DNA from: Deroplatys truncata
Lineage: Eukaryota; Arthropoda; Insecta; Mantodea; Mantidae
Assembly (NCBI GenBank): GCA_030765065.1
Contig: CM060989.1
Span: forward strand, 59,596,001 to 59,660,000
Length of the DNA: 64,000 bases
Direction of reading: 5' to 3'
This document shows, one piece after another, positions 11,269-23,574 of this stretch (position 1 is the stretch's first letter; each line of letters opens with the position of its first letter). The notes below the pieces were generated by a model. That model was not told where the DNA came from. It searched no databases and saw only the letters and a list, made by a program, of their open reading frames with translations. The translations under genes were made by a program, and so were the position numbers.

Positions 11269-11440
11269 CAGGGTCTTTCATAAATAAGGAATAATATAAA
11301 TAAAAGTAAAATTAACTAATTTTTTAAATTTATAATTTTAAAAGAAAAATTTTCAGCCATTATTGTACACCCGTGGACAAAAAAAATAGTTATGTCTTGA
11401 TCGTCAAATTTTTCTAAGTCCTACACGGTACAGCGCTTTG
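11269..11440 (+). repeat. One terminus of the long-TIR transposon family
   Basis: After TA (11267-11268) it begins CAGGGTCTTTCATAAATAAG and continues AAAGTAAAATTAACT, matching the left end of the element at 31131-33068. The opposite terminus is not found nearby, so this is a truncated copy. Confidence 0.6.
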
Positions 11441-12489
11441 TTTACACCATACGTAATACAATTGTGTAGCCGCTGCAGCAAGTTGCTGTATGGCACTATT
11501 AAACATCCCCATTCCTCAGAGATTTCTACCTGCCATTATTTTAGGTATGTTGTACTACATTCAGATGAGTTTCTCTACCCAATATGTTTGGTTTTTGTAT
11601 ATTTTCTGCAAATTAGTTTGTTTATTACGCTGCTAAAGGTTCCCATGACGAGACTGTTTTTCGGAGTGTTAACAGCCCCACAAGCAGCTATTTTAGAGAG
11701 CGTGTACTAACAAATAATGTCCGATAACGACAAATTACTGTAAAAAAATTGCCTTGTTAACTTTTTGCAATGAAAATAAGATTGAGAAGAATTGAACAAT
11801 TATTTCTATGCATTAGATATGCTTCAACAGTACTGAGGATCGGTGTAATCTCAGGCAGCAGATGCTATTTTAATAATGTTGCTGCAATACCGCTGCGCAT
11901 TGATCTCTCTCGCCCACAGATATAATTTCTGGCCTGTCACGCCTCGAATAGAATGAACAAGCGAAGTTGATTGGATGCCAATGTCAATAATACCCCCAAA
12001 TAATTGTCGTTTCATGAACAAGGATTGTTAAAATGTGTGCCAAAATATGTATAAGAAACATCTCCTAAAAGGTCTTATACTCCAAAATGGCTAATATCCA
12101 CACCGTTTCTTTATATGCCTGTGTATTGCATTTAGTTGATAAGCCAGATTGAAAATTCTTCTTTTCTCCACTTTATGGGCAAGTCAAACTGCCTATTCCG
12201 CCCTTACATATGAACACTCCTTCCGTCTTTTCAGCAATCTGCTATATACTTGTGGTTATACCTACTTTCAGCTTCAGCTAACCTTACTGTCCCTTTCCTT
12301 TAAACATATTCCATGTTATATCCACTCCCTTAAAGTATTTGAATGCTTCATTATATTATTCACCAAATATATAATAACAGAGCTCGGCATTTGCCTATTT
12401 CGTTCTCTTGTTTAGAATCGTAGGTTTTGTATACCGTGTGAGTCTTCTCATCCTGCGAATTGGTAACTAGGCAACCCTGTATTTTACAT
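11441..12489. other. Unassigned sequence
   Basis: Open frames of 88-90 codons occur (11438-11710, 12149-12415) but are AT-rich, hydrophobic and resemble nothing known. No repeat match within the window was noticed. Confidence 0.3.
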
Positions 12490-12640
12490 ACGATGCTAAA
12501 TGCAGGTGCTGACACCGTATTCACCAGCCCGCGGATTACAGCTACGGTGGTGCTCGCTGTTAACATGCTGGCTAGTTGTAGTGAAGGTCGGAAGTTCAAA
12601 TCTCATCTGCGAAAAAATTGGTGTTTTTATTCATTTCTTG
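12490..12640 (+). mobile_element. tRNA-like SINE fragment
   Basis: An A-box-like segment (TGGCTAGTTGTAGTGAAGG) and a B box (AAGTTCAAATCTC) are spaced as in a tRNA, without a closing acceptor stem. Confidence 0.5.
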
Positions 12641-12784
12641 CATTTATTTTTGATGATTGATGTTTCATTAAAGCATATTTTAACAAGTAACAATTTGTGT
12701 TTTAATGAAATTCACATAATTAAACTAATTAATTGAAACGACACTTCCATGCCAAACTATCAGGTCTCGTTAAATTTACTAAAC

Positions 12785-12895
12785 ATAAAAAGTGTGGCAA
12801 TATTTGAACCTGGGACCTTCACCACCGAAAGGCAACGCGTACATTGTTGCGCTACGAGTGCAAGTCAGCACACGCACGCACGCAAAGCAGTTATT
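12785..12895 (-). mobile_element. tRNA-like SINE fragment, inverted
   Basis: On the minus strand: GTAGCGCAACAATGTACGCG, then a B box GGTTCAAATATTG. It faces the SINE fragment at 12490-12640. Confidence 0.5.
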
Positions 12896-13039
12896 TCGGC
12901 CGAAATTGATACGATGCGATGCAGTGGACAATGTTTAGGCATAGTCTGTACAACGCCAGGACTGCATAACTTCTCAATCCGCAGAGTGAGAAGCCTCACC
13001 CGGTATATATTTATTTCATGCTTATTGGAGTAAAGTATA

Positions 13040-13990
13040 CCAATTTTATAGTGCCTGTAATTGCCTATTTTTATAGTTTATGCCTTTTCGTAGCTTGAGG
13101 GCCCATTATGGCCTTTTTCTAATGTGAAACTTTATCAAGGATTTTGCCTATTGTAATTGCATTATTTTTTTATTGGCTATTATTATTATCATTATTATTA
13201 TTATTATTAATGTGATGTTAACTCTAGTATGTACTGCAATTAATATTGCGCACTTTGAACCAATAAGCCATTGTTAACAACACACCTGAGGAAGTTTGTA
13301 ATACCAGCATTCCTTTCCTAACATCAGCACTTGCATTGCTTCGTGTAACAATAAAATAGCTCTACTTAGCACAATAAAGCGTGAGGTAAATGGTGACCAT
13401 CATTTTAGTATTAACTCATCGCTTTGTTCTTTAATACGATAGTTTTATTGTTTTCTATTTCAGAGTACTGACCTAAAAAAACTAGACTTATTTCATTGAA
13501 AAGGCAACAATAGCATGTTTAACAGTACAACAGACTCAATAATAATTACAAACCAGCGCGGGAGTGTAAAGAATTCAAGAGAGAAATTACTTAAAAACTT
13601 ATAATAGGGTTTACCATAAAAAATACACAGTAACTGAAGAGTGCAAATTTAAGGAAATAATGTTTACAGTTTACAATTAAGAGAACAGTTGAATTTAGTA
13701 AATTGAATATATGGTATATGGCTATTTAATATTTCTATTTTGTTATGTCAAAATGTGTTTTTAAGTAAATTAATAAACGTTTGTGCTTACTTCAATACTT
13801 ATCATTACTGACAGCGTCTATATTAGTGCCTATTTTGAACTTGCTTATGCTGTAGCACCCTTTTGCCTGCATATTTTAAGCTTTTATTGCTTATTGTTCC
13901 GGGCTCTTGTAATAAACACTACTTGTGCTTTCCTTATTAATTCGTTTTATTCTTGTAAATACACCCTTTAGTTTTTCTAAGAAAGTTCAT
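13040..13990 (+). repeat. Repeat X, copy 2 (uninterrupted)
   Basis: This is the most intact copy on the plus strand. It begins near AGTGCCTGTAATTGCC, has a degenerate ATT microsatellite (13180-13208), the core ACACCTGAGGAAG, and the mariner-free site at 13611-13660. It contains no transposase. It supplies the pre-insertion reference for copy 1. Confidence 0.65.
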
Positions 13991-14019
13991 CTTTGCATGT
14001 TGTACTCATTTGTATTTTT

Positions 14020-14735
14020 CTTTCCCTACCACGTACCTAGTAAGTAGGGGAAGTATTGTGTTCCACCCAAAAATTCGATACCGAGATTTCACCGGAAATA
14101 CATGTTTTAAGGCACCCTGAATTAATTTTTTTCAGAAAAAGCTCCACGCGCGCGTATGTGAGTACAGTAGGACTCACAAACGATAAGTCGATTAAATATT
14201 AGACTTGGTACTTATGTTCAGTATCTTTCAAAGACGCGAAACGAAAATTTTCAAGAAAATCCCTCCACCTTTATATGAAAACATTCTGGGTGTTTTTATT
14301 TACTCAAAAATGGCTCTATTAACGATTTTAATTAAAATATCATATATTTAAATAAAATGTACATCTTGAATTTTTTTGCGTGTGTTCTTTTTCATTCGGA
14401 AGGAATTTTGTATGATTTTGTATAACGGGTAAACCATAAAAGTAGATATAAACATACTACACAAAAATATAGATAGTTTTAAAACACACAATGTATTTCA
14501 AATAGATTTTTCTAACATTACCAATTTCCGAACCATCCGTTATTATTGGTTTGAAATTGTAAATATATTTATATGTTTTAAAATGTTGTCGCTATTCAAT
14601 TGTTTCTCGTTATATCATTTTTAAACGCTTGTCCATCTCAGTTTCCTGTATCTTCCTTGTACGTACAACAAAATGTGTATACAAAACTATTTATGCAAAG
14701 CTTTGTGACAATTAACATGAAGTAGATAGAAAAAA
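14020..14735 (-). mobile_element. Older HINE-family copy (reverse)
   Basis: Starts CTTTCCCTACCACGTAC, contains TTCGATACCGAGATTTCACC, and ends AACATGAAGTAGATAG. The microsatellite has shrunk to a short CGCG/TGTG tract. Confidence 0.7.
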
Positions 14736-14966
14736 TAAGTTTTCGTAAGAATAGTTTGTGTAAGCCATATAAAAATAAACGATAGTGATTAAGAAAACTT
14801 TAATTGAATATAACCCGTTATATTTCTTCTCATGAAGACATAAACCAACAATTTCTACTGCATTTCAACAACTAAGGTTAAAGCTAAAAGTACAATGTAA
14901 CTTAAACTGGACGAAGTTAAAATCTTATTGAAGCTTGGTTAAGTGACACTGTAGGTATAGGTTATA

Positions 14967-16319
14967 CAGGGTGATTTCTGAATAACCGACACATTTATTT
15001 CTTTAGTTGTTTCAAAACGAGTTATGCTACCGACAACTTATTATACTTGAAATGCAGAGGAATTTTGGGAGATTATTTACCTCTATAGGAAATGTTGAAA
15101 ATGTCCTCCATTCTGCATAAGGCACAACTCAACACGTCGTTCACATGTTACTGGCCAGTCGTTGGAGGACTCTGTAGTCAATGGCTTGAATCTCCTGTGT
15201 AATGTTGTGCTTCAGATCGTCCAATGGCTGGGGACGTGTGGCATAAACCCTGTCTTTTAAGTAACCCCATAGAAAGAAGTCCGGCGATGTCAAATCCGGA
15301 GATCTCGGTGGCCACAGGTTTTTGGAAATTATCCGGTCGTCAAAGAAACTTGCAATTAGTGCCACGGATTCATTTGATGTATGGCATGTAGTGCCGTCCT
15401 GCTGGAAATATCCTTGACTCAGTCAACTCTACATGGTATAGTTGCTCAGCAAACTCCATGAAAATCCGTCGGTACTCTGCAGTGTTCACATTGTTTTAAA
15501 AAAATGGACCCATTATTCTCTGTGCGGATATTGCGCATCAAATTCCGATTTTAACCGGGTGCATAGCTGCTTCATGAATAACATGTAGATTTTCGCTGGC
15601 CCAATAGCGTGAGTTATTTGAGTTCACATAGACGGATAAATGGAACCATGCTTGATCTGAGAACCATGTGATGGACAATATGCCAGGATTTTGCACAATG
15701 AACGCCTGAAACCAATGACAATAATTCAGTCGTCTATCCTTATCTGGTTCTTGTAACTGATGGACAACCGTAATTCTATATGGCTTTAGACCTGCATTTT
15801 TCACAGCTCTCTGACACATTGAGTAGCTCTACCTTGTCTCCTGCGACAAACGTCTATATGATTTTTTTTGTGACAGTCGTGCACTTAATTCAATAACAAC
15901 CGTGGTAAGCCTAGATGAATGAGTTTTGCCTTTTTAACTCACCAGAGATCCAGTTGTTTCCAATGTGTTTACCAGTCCCAGTATTGTTTGTTTTGGAAGG
16001 ATTCCGAACGCCAAATTCTCTCTTGTATGCTCTTTGAGTGGCTGTAATTGAATTTGTAATCGAGTATTGCTTTACAAGGAAGAGTCGTTCATTTAATGTC
16101 CACCATTTTCAAGTTCACTAGATCAGCTGCCGACTCAAAAAGTTGCTGACAATAAAAGTAACAATTACGAATAAAACATGAACATCTGCGCATCTACTGA
16201 TAGGCAATCGAAACTCCAGAGCATTCTTGCTTAATTTGGTGCTAAAGTTTGGATGTTGAATGACTTTCGAGCAGAAAAATTAAAGAAAGAAATATGTTAG
16301 TTCTTCATAAATCACCGTG
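14967..16319 (-). mobile_element. IS630-Tc1-mariner element, copy A
   Basis: Inverted ends CAGGGTGATTTCTGAATAAC and (rc) CACGGTGATTTATGAAGAAC, flanked by TA at 14965-14966 and 16320-16321. Length 1353 bp. The same family recurs at about 20295-21964. Confidence 0.88.
15100..16113 (-). pseudogene. DDxD transposase, copy A, frameshifted
   Basis: The start context near 16110 matches the intact start of copy B. Readable parts are LKPYRITVVHQL, the first Asp in FSDQAWFH, the segment SRYWASENLHVIHEA, the second Asp in QQDGTTCHTS (15396-15398), and the third in TSPDFFLWGYLK (15279-15281), then PLDDLKHNITQEI. Thirty-eight residues separate the second and third Asp, more than the 34 of classical mariners. 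All three Asp survive, but shifts near the start and near 15510 break the frame. Confidence 0.85.
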
Positions 16320-16329
16320 TACAACGAAA

Positions 16330-16524
16330 GGGGTACACCTCGCGCACTACAACCTACATAGATCGATTGTGGCTACCACCCCCAAGAGGAAGGGTTGTAG
16401 TGAAAGAACCGCAGGAGGCCACAGGCCGCAGGCAGAGAGGCCACAATTACGCGCGGAAGTCCCTAACAGTGCCAGGTTCGAGAATCTCTGCCACTGCTGG
16501 AACTGCCTAGAGCGGGAGATGGCT
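16330..16524 (-). repeat. SINE family A tail fragment, inverted
   Basis: On the minus strand it reads the family A tail: CGCTCTAGGCAGTTCC, AGCAGTGGCAGAGA, GGGACTTCCGCGCG, then the block ending GGTTCTTTCAC. The same order occurs at 57340-57460 and, on the plus strand, at 27240-27400. Confidence 0.6.
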
Positions 16525-17000
16525 CCGCGATAGGTTCGTATTCGGGAGTTGCTGGATTCTATTCTTGGAACCGATCACTCTGACCATGGATTTTATGTGG
16601 TTTTTACTGGCTGGCTATGCAAATGCTGGGGTGATTTCTCTTCTACCACGAGTTTCCTTCCCCTCATATACTATCACTTCGCTTGCTCATCTTTCAGGTA
16701 GTCTTAGGTGCTGTGCAGTGCCTGTCGGTGTTGGAGAGATTGCTTTGCTCGTTGGAAAGTTCTTCTCGACCCTGCCAGATAGCAGCCTTCTCTGAGCCGC
16801 GTCACATTTGTCTAGTACTCCGCGGTTTGTTCCGTCAGAGGGAAGTCTTCGTGCGATAGGTGTGTTCAAGTTTGGAATCTTTAGGGACCTCTACGCGTCT
16901 TTGTCGGCCAGCCTGCCTGTGGCCTATAGCCACCTGCGATTTCTTCAATTCATCCGTTCCTACTGGCGGTGGTAAGCACAAAATATTAGTGTTGGGTCTT
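16525..17000 (+). mobile_element. SINE family A copy
   Basis: A degenerate tRNA-like head is followed by CTCTGACCATGG, GGCTATGCAAATGCTGGGG and the tail block TTAGGGACCTCTACGCGTC. It forms an inverted pair with the tail fragment to its left. Confidence 0.65.
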
Positions 17001-17618
17001 GGTGGGAGGTGTCCTCTTCGTTTCCTGGTCATTCAATCGTCCAAGCGGACACTATTGTATATAAATTAACATCTATAATTTTAGTTTATAACTGGTGCAA
17101 AATGTCAACGTAATTTTATGATTAATTCAATTAACTTTTATCCGGATTTACATAAAATGCCTCACTGAATAGTTTTAACTCCTTTGTGCTCATAATGGAC
17201 GATATGAGTCCATACAGATGTGGGAGCAAACATTACATTAATTAGCTTCGCTCGCTAACTAAAATATTTTAATTACACTAACTTTTAATTCTGTAAAAAG
17301 GATCAGCAATCTTTCTACAAACGAAACGTGTAATAGCTTTTAATTAGTACGTACCTACTAAAATTTGTTAAAATTTGAATTGCAAGTGATTATTTTAAAA
17401 TAATAAAAATGATTTTTAAAGAATAAACTAGGCAGCTTGAAAAGGAAAACACAAGAGCGTAGACTTATAAATCATTTTTAAAGCATCTTTAAAATGATAT
17501 CACCAAAGAACTAACTTTCTCATAAATGGCAACTCCCAAAGTGTTATATTCACATGCATTTCTCTTCCTACTATCGTTTACTTTTATATAGCTGCTAAAA
17601 ACTAATATTATGAAAGCT
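17000..17618. other. Unassigned AT-rich sequence
   Basis: Nothing recognised. Confidence 0.35.
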
Positions 17619-17680
17619 TATTACTTCTACCACGTATATAGTAGGTAGAGAAGGTAATGAAGTCCAACGAATAAAAAAAA
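17619..17680 (-). repeat. Older HINE fragment next to a younger copy
   Basis: CTACCACGTATATAGTAGG matches the start of the older subfamily; it breaks off where the forward copy begins. Confidence 0.55.
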
Positions 17681-18549
17681 TCTTATGTGTTACACTCACA
17701 TGACTTTATCTACTCTTGTACAAACTATTTTTACAAACGCTTATTCTCCATATGCTTCATGTTAATCGAGATATCGAGATGTTTATCTTATTGCTAATTT
17801 TCCTGTAGATGCAAGGGGAATTGGTAGGCTTTAAGCGATAGTCAAATATTTTAAGAGCTGGTTGCTATGTGGAGTATTTCATTCTCTTTGCATTACCAGG
17901 ACAAACAAAAATGAATTACGAATTTCCATTTCAGAAAAAGTTTATGTATTGGAAAATTTAAGGTAATAAAAAGCAATATCTCGAAAATGGTTCACTCAAC
18001 AACAAAAATGTATATGATATAAATTGTGTATTTTAACGCGATCTACGTTTTTGTGTACTAAAAATTTATCTATCTCTTATGGTTTAATAGTTATGCAAAA
18101 GTCGTTCACAATGAAGACTACTTTTGGAGACATTCCCAGAAAATTCAAGATATACATTTTATTTGTCATGAAAATATCTTAAACATATGATATTTTAATC
18201 AAAATCGTTAGAGCAATTTTTGAAAAAATTAAAATTTTCGAAAAATGTTCCATGTAAAGGGTAGTGTGGGGTGGGGGATTTTCTTGAAAACCTTCTTGTC
18301 GCATCTTTAGAAGATACTGAATCTCAATACCAAGTTTGGTGTTTATTCGACTGTTCGTTTCTGAGTTATGCTGTTCACAGACAGACAGACAGACAGACAC
18401 ACATACAGACACACACACGGACACGTTTCCAAAAATGCTTTTTTTTTATTCAGGGGGTCTCAAAACATGTATTTCCGGTGAAATCTCGGTATCGAATTTT
18501 TGGGTGGAATACAATACTTCCCCTACTTACTATACGTAGTAGAGAAAGT
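17681..18549 (+). mobile_element. HINE copy (forward)
   Basis: Left end TCTTATGTGTTACACTCAC, subterminal ACTTTATCTACT, right end GTAGTAGAGAAAGT, with a GACA/CA microsatellite at 18379-18420. Confidence 0.88.
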
Positions 18550-18559
18550 AATAATTACA

Positions 18560-19095
18560 CATTTTGTTGAAAGTATAAGAGGAAACCAAAGCGACAAGAA
18601 GATGTTTAAAAACCCGGTCGCTATATGCTGTCCTAGAAATTTCATACTCTTTCCACGATTTTGAGAGAAACAACTGAAAACGACAACACTTTAAAAAGTG
18701 ACAGAGTATTGAAAATTCAGATCAATAACAGCGGATATCTCGGAAATGGGAGATACACAAAAAAATCTACAATCTACGTTCTATGGTCAACCAGTTATAC
18801 AAAATTATACAAAATGGCTTCGGAATGAAGAGACCATCACAGGCTATTTCCATAAAATGCAAGATATATTTGGAATGTAAATATCTTAAACATAAGTTAT
18901 TTAATCAGAATCGTTAGGATGCTGAACTTAAATACAAAGTTTGGTATATATATATATATACACCACACCCACCAAGATCTTTTTCTAAAACGCTGCTTTT
19001 TATTCAGGGGAGTTCAAAATATGCATTTCCGGTGAAATCTGAACATCATATTTTTAGGTGGAATACAATAATTCCTCTTACCTTGTCCTGTTTTG
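18560..19095 (+). repeat. Degenerate older HINE-family copy (forward)
   Basis: Weak matches in order (AACCAGTTATACAAAA, AATCGTTAGGATGC, CATTTCCGGTGAAATC, GGTGGAATACAATAATTC), with a short TA run near 18946-18960 in place of the CA tract. Confidence 0.5.
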
Positions 19096-19679
19096 TCTTG
19101 TTCGATACAGATTTCTGTCATTGCTCTGGACGCACTTCAGCCTTGGGCTTATTATGCTATCTGTATCGGTTTAAAGCCAATTCATTATGTCTGCACCCTT
19201 TACCAAGGAATACAGTCTCATAACAGATATGCTTTAAATTTTTCTGGTTCTAAAACATTTTCCCAAAAGCAATATGTCTGCTGTGAGCCAAATTAATTTC
19301 TAATACCCAGCACGTACATTACTTGGCTGCAGAGGACCTTCGCGTGGTGTGGAGGTTAAGAGGAAGGCGTGGGTTTTTCACTGCACAAAATCCATAACAC
19401 AAATCTACTCACACATCCCTAGATATATTTCCCAACGGTTTGGGGTTCCTACATTATTAATAATGGAAGGTGGGAGGAGATGTCCACCGATCCAAAGCCT
19501 GGCTTACACGCGCGGTCCGTTCCTCACGGAATCCTAACTGAGAGTGGCGCTATACCCCACTACTCGTGGCTAGCAAAGCTACTAGTCAAGAGTGACGTAA
19601 ACAACAATGTGTCTGGTAATGACAATGTAAGACAATAATGTAACCTCCCAAATTATTAATATTCCACATCATAATGTGC
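19096..19679. other. Unassigned sequence
   Basis: A mildly GC-rich stretch at 19320-19600 looks repeat-like but has no recognisable boxes. Confidence 0.3.
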
Positions 19680-20200
19680 TGGGATGTTATAGTTTCTTTC
19701 TTGCACAATCTGCAACCTACCCCCATCGTGTAAAAATGCTTTTCACAGGGGCATGACCTGTGAAAAATGTTTTCTTCAGATGAAGGAGTTCCTCCAGATG
19801 AAGAAGCAGATGGAAATCGCTTGGTGTCAAATCAGGACTGTAGGGAGGGTGGTAAATTGTTCCCAGCCAAATGATGTAATCAGATCTTGAGTTTGCTTGG
19901 TTGTGTGAGGCCAAGCATTGTCACTCATTATTGTTTCTCCATAAACCTCACGCATTTCTCGCATTCAAAAAATGAGTTGACGATGAGTTGTGAAACAAGA
20001 AGTGCAGACTTGACTTTCAAGACAGGCGGCACCATTCTTTGATGAAGACATACAAAAACTGGTTTCCCGTTACAAGTGCAAGAATAACGCCGGTGACTAT
20101 GTAGAGAAGCAGTGTTAGGTGTAAGATAATGAATGATCATAAAGTTGTTTTTTTAAAAAAAAAAATTATTGGTACACACTTTAAAAACACGCCTCGTACG
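19680..20200 (-). pseudogene. mariner-like transposase relic
   Basis: On the minus strand MSDNAWPHTTKQTQDL carries the second catalytic Asp, and after a shift HPPYSPDLTPSDFHLLLHL carries the third. At 20040-20130 the plus strand reads DIQKLVSRYKCKNNAGDYVE, like the C-terminal tail of such proteins, so pieces of two opposed relics may be fused. No termini found. Confidence 0.6.
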
Positions 20201-20498
20201 TTTGTTTGTCTATTTATCTGGATTTGCAAAGTTCCTCGTCTTTACAAGTTAACAAAATTGTATTGTAAAACAGAGTTTACACGAATCTATAATACACTGT
20301 GATTTATGAAGAACTGACACATTTCTTTCTTTAATTATTGTATTCGAAATTCACGCAATACCCCAATTTTAGCACCAAATTAAACAGAACGTTCTAGAGT
20401 TTCGATTGCCTGTCACTAGGTGCGCAGATGTTCATTTTTTATTAGTAATTGTTAGTTTTATTGTCGGCAACCGTTTTTGAGATTTTGTTCTAGTCAAC

Positions 20499-21284
20499 GT
20501 GAAAATGGAGTACACATTAAATGAACTACTCTTCCTTGTAAAGCAATACTGGATTACGAATTCAATTACAGCTACTCAAAACGCAGACCAGAGAGAATTT
20601 GTTGTTTGGAATCCTCTCCAAAGAAACACTATACTGGGACTGGTAAACAAATTAGAAACAACTGGATCTCTGGTGAGTGAAAAAGGCAAAACTCGTTCAT
20701 CTAGGCTTCCCACGGCTGTTGTTGATGTAAGAGCACGACTGTCACCCAAAAAAATCATTAAGACGTTTGTCCCAGGAGACAGGGTACAGCTGCTCAATGT
20801 GTCAGAGAGCTGTGAAAGTGCAGCCCTAAAGCCGTATAGGATTACGGTTGTCCATCAGTTACATGAACCAGATAAGGATAGTCGACTGAATTATTGTCGT
20901 TGGTTTCAGGCGTTCATTGTGCAAAATCCTGCCACATTGTTCATCACATGGTTCATAGATGAAGCATGGTTCCATTTATCCGGCTATGTGAACTCAAATA
21001 ACTCACGCTATTGGGCCAGCGAAAATCCACATGTTATTCATGAAGCTCCTATGCACCCGGTTAAAATCGGAGTTTGGTGCGCAATATCCGCACAGAGAAT
21101 AGTGGGACCAATTTGTTTTGAAAACAATGTGAACACTGCAGAGTACCGACGGATTTTCATGGAGTTTGCTGAGCAGCTAGACGATATAGAGCTGAGTCAA
21201 GGATATTTTCAGCAGAACGGCGCTATATGCCATACATCAAATGAATCCATGGCACTAATTACAAGTTTCTTTGACTACGGATAA
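20499..21284 (+). pseudogene. DDxD transposase, copy B, truncated
   Basis: This is the longest intact transposase frame in the window (about 260 residues against roughly 340 expected). The protein starts at MEYTLNELLFL (20505) with a helix-turn-helix region, then LKPYRITVVHQL, the first catalytic Asp in FIDEAWFH, and YWASENPHVIHEAP. At the second position it reads QQNGAICHTS: the Asp is replaced by Asn (codon 21216-21218). It stops after FFDYG; the third motif and C-terminus lie downstream in broken frames (PPRSPD..., LDDLKHNIT...). It is both truncated and catalytically dead. Confidence 0.85.
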
Positions 21285-21522
21285 TGTTCAAGAACCTGTG
21301 GCCACCGAGATCTCCGGATTTTACATAGCCGGACTTCTTGGGGTTACTTAAAATACAGTGTTTATGCCACACGTCCTCAGACATTGGACGATCTGAAGCA
21401 CAACATTACACAGCTATTGACAACAGAGTCCTCCAACGAGTGGCCAATAACATGGACCGACGTGTTGAGTTGTGCATTATGGATCATGGAGGACATTTTC
21501 AATATTTGCTATAGAGGTTAAT

Positions 21523-21898
21523 ATTCATTCGCTCATTCAATCTCTGTTTACCCTCCTCTTACATCCCCCAGGACGTACAGGCGGGTGCCTGGGGACAGAG
21601 GCCCGTCGAGGAGCAGACACTCATGGATCAGACAGAACATCCAGTATGGGTGATCAGCCCGATGCCTGGTATGGGATGAAGGAAGTAGATGAAACGAAAT
21701 GTTGGTGAAATGGATGAAAGGAAAGGTGATGATGGAGTAGTCGGTGGAATGAATGGCGGGGGAAACCGGAGAACCCGGAGAAAACCCGCCCAGACGCCGC
21801 TTCGTCCATCACAAATCCCACATGCAGGTCCCTGGGATTGAACCCGGGTCGCCTCGGTGGGAGGCGAGCGGTCTAACCACTCGGCCACGGCGCCGCCC
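21523..21898 (-). mobile_element. tRNA-derived SINE with target duplication
   Basis: The minus-strand head near 21898 has CCGTGGCCGAGTGGTTAGAC (A box) and GGGTTCAATCCCAGG (B box). It is flanked by a 13-bp imperfect duplication, TATAGAGGTTAAT (21510-21522) and TATAGAGATAAAT (21899-21911). The head resembles a Leu/Ser-type tRNA. It lies inside transposon copy B. Confidence 0.85.
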
Positions 21899-21964
21899 TA
21901 TAGAGATAAATAACCTCCTAAAATTCCTCTGCATTTCAGGTATAATAAGTTCTTCATAAATCCC

Positions 21965-22944
21965 TAATTTGTAAATTGTAAATATTGTGAAACAGGATCC
22001 AGGTGTGAACACACTACGAAAGTAACTTCTATACAAATTACTCATCGTTCTTACTTCGACTCCCAAGCAGTGTAACGCTCTCACCTAACACTATCCACTG
22101 CTGCCACGCTGCAGATAAATTATATTCGATGTATTTATGTGATTCCTTTTAGCAGCATGATCCCCTTTGCCCTAACCTCTCCTAAACTATATGCTTATAG
22201 GAGGGTATTAGCCGTTATGTACAAACAACAGGAGTTAGGATTGCCTCGGATCCTGCAACATTAACCACCTCCAGTTACATTAGTATAGTACATGGTGAAA
22301 TAAATGATTCATTTACTCCAATATCCGCTTACGGACATGCTTCGTTTAAAGAAGGTAAAAATCCTATATTTTTGTAGCCAGAAACATAAGCTCGAAAAAG
22401 CATTAAATAATTTCTACTGAAAAGAGAGGCAAGCAAACAATGCGACTACATAGGCAGATCTATTTCCATGGCAACCAAACAGAATTATTTCGTACTGTTA
22501 CTCAATCTCCGAGTGTATAGCTGCAATCTGTTTTTAATCCGTCCAGGTTTGCTTTGTCGCTTTTAGTTGAGTCGGTTTAATAGTGTAATCGCTTTAGCCT
22601 TTTCCCCCTTTTCTGGGAAACAACAAAAGGCTCGACTCGATGCGCCCGTCCCGTAGATCCAGGGTATACGCCACACTGAAAGATTAACAGGATTTTTCTA
22701 TTTCATAAGCACAGATAATGACGCTCTTTGTATTTTTACCTTTGCAGAGAAAACATCTGCAAATCATCATATGTACCAACAGCAGCAGATCGTACAAAGG
22801 ATATCATTGCCTCTCGTTACATGAAGGGACATTTTAAATTATGAGCTTGATTCTAAATATAACTCCAAGAATTTTAGATGAGAAAACATTCCTCATACGA
22901 AACAGTCACACGACTTTCTTTACCCAGAACCAATGATTCAATGG
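21965..22944. other. Unassigned sequence
   Basis: Mixed composition with no convincing ORF; a short GC-richer segment at 22600-22680. Confidence 0.3.
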
Positions 22945-23025
22945 CTCCACTGTAACGTGTGAGGCTCGTTCCGGAGGTTTCGATTCCCGGTGACCGTCCA
23001 CTTTCACGACCTCTATCTCTGTTTG
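22945..23025 (+). repeat. SINE family A head fragment
   Basis: GTGTGAGGCTCGTTCCGG and the B box TTTCGATTCCCGGTGACC, then CGTCCACTTTCACGACC; the body is missing. Confidence 0.6.
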
Positions 23026-23362
23026 ACAGACATCTTTCCAACACAGACTACGACGACAAATAACAGAATTTCTAGACAACCTTTTACAATAATTTTACAA
23101 TAATCCACGTTCTCTTTGCTTCCAGTATATCTACATCACACCATCCACTTCACAGCTGCCCTTGAAGTCCTTCTGCTACACAGCAAAGGCGGGCTCGGGA
23201 GATGAGGGCCTCACCGCGAGTGGCACTGGCCCGCACCTGCACTATCAGGCAGGCAGCCAGCCGAGTGTCCACTCTAGACGACCCAGCACGAACGCGGGCC
23301 CAGTATTGGTAATCATTGACGACGCCCTCAGGTCGTACACGGAAGGACTGACACGGCTCCGA
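23026..23362. other. GC-rich block of unknown nature
   Basis: At 23160-23360 GC content rises sharply and a 70-codon frame is open on the plus strand (23162-23374). I recognise neither a domain nor a repeat. It ends at the left TTAA of the piggyBac element. Confidence 0.3.
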
Positions 23363-23574
23363 TTAACGCTTTGAAGCACGCATTTAGGAAAAATTGTAAA
23401 TAATATATTTAACACTAAAATTTCGTTTATATTTGTGTAAGAAAAATCATAAAGTTTTAATATTATACTTTTTTTTAAATTTATAACTAAAAAAAATGGT
23501 GTTCATGGTGAAACCACTATGCATTACAGCATTAACATTGACTCATTTTGAGCGGAAACTAAAGAAACATTTTT

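Larger units (their letters stand above)
20295..21964 (+). mobile_element. IS630-Tc1-mariner element, copy B, with a SINE insertion
   Basis: The left end CACTGTGATTTATGAAGAAC follows TA (20293-20294) and matches copy A. The right end is eroded: the TIR core TTCTTCATAAATC survives at about 21951-21963. The SINE 21523-21898 interrupts it; beyond the SINE, AAAATTCCTCTGCATTTCAG matches copy A again. Confidence 0.82.
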
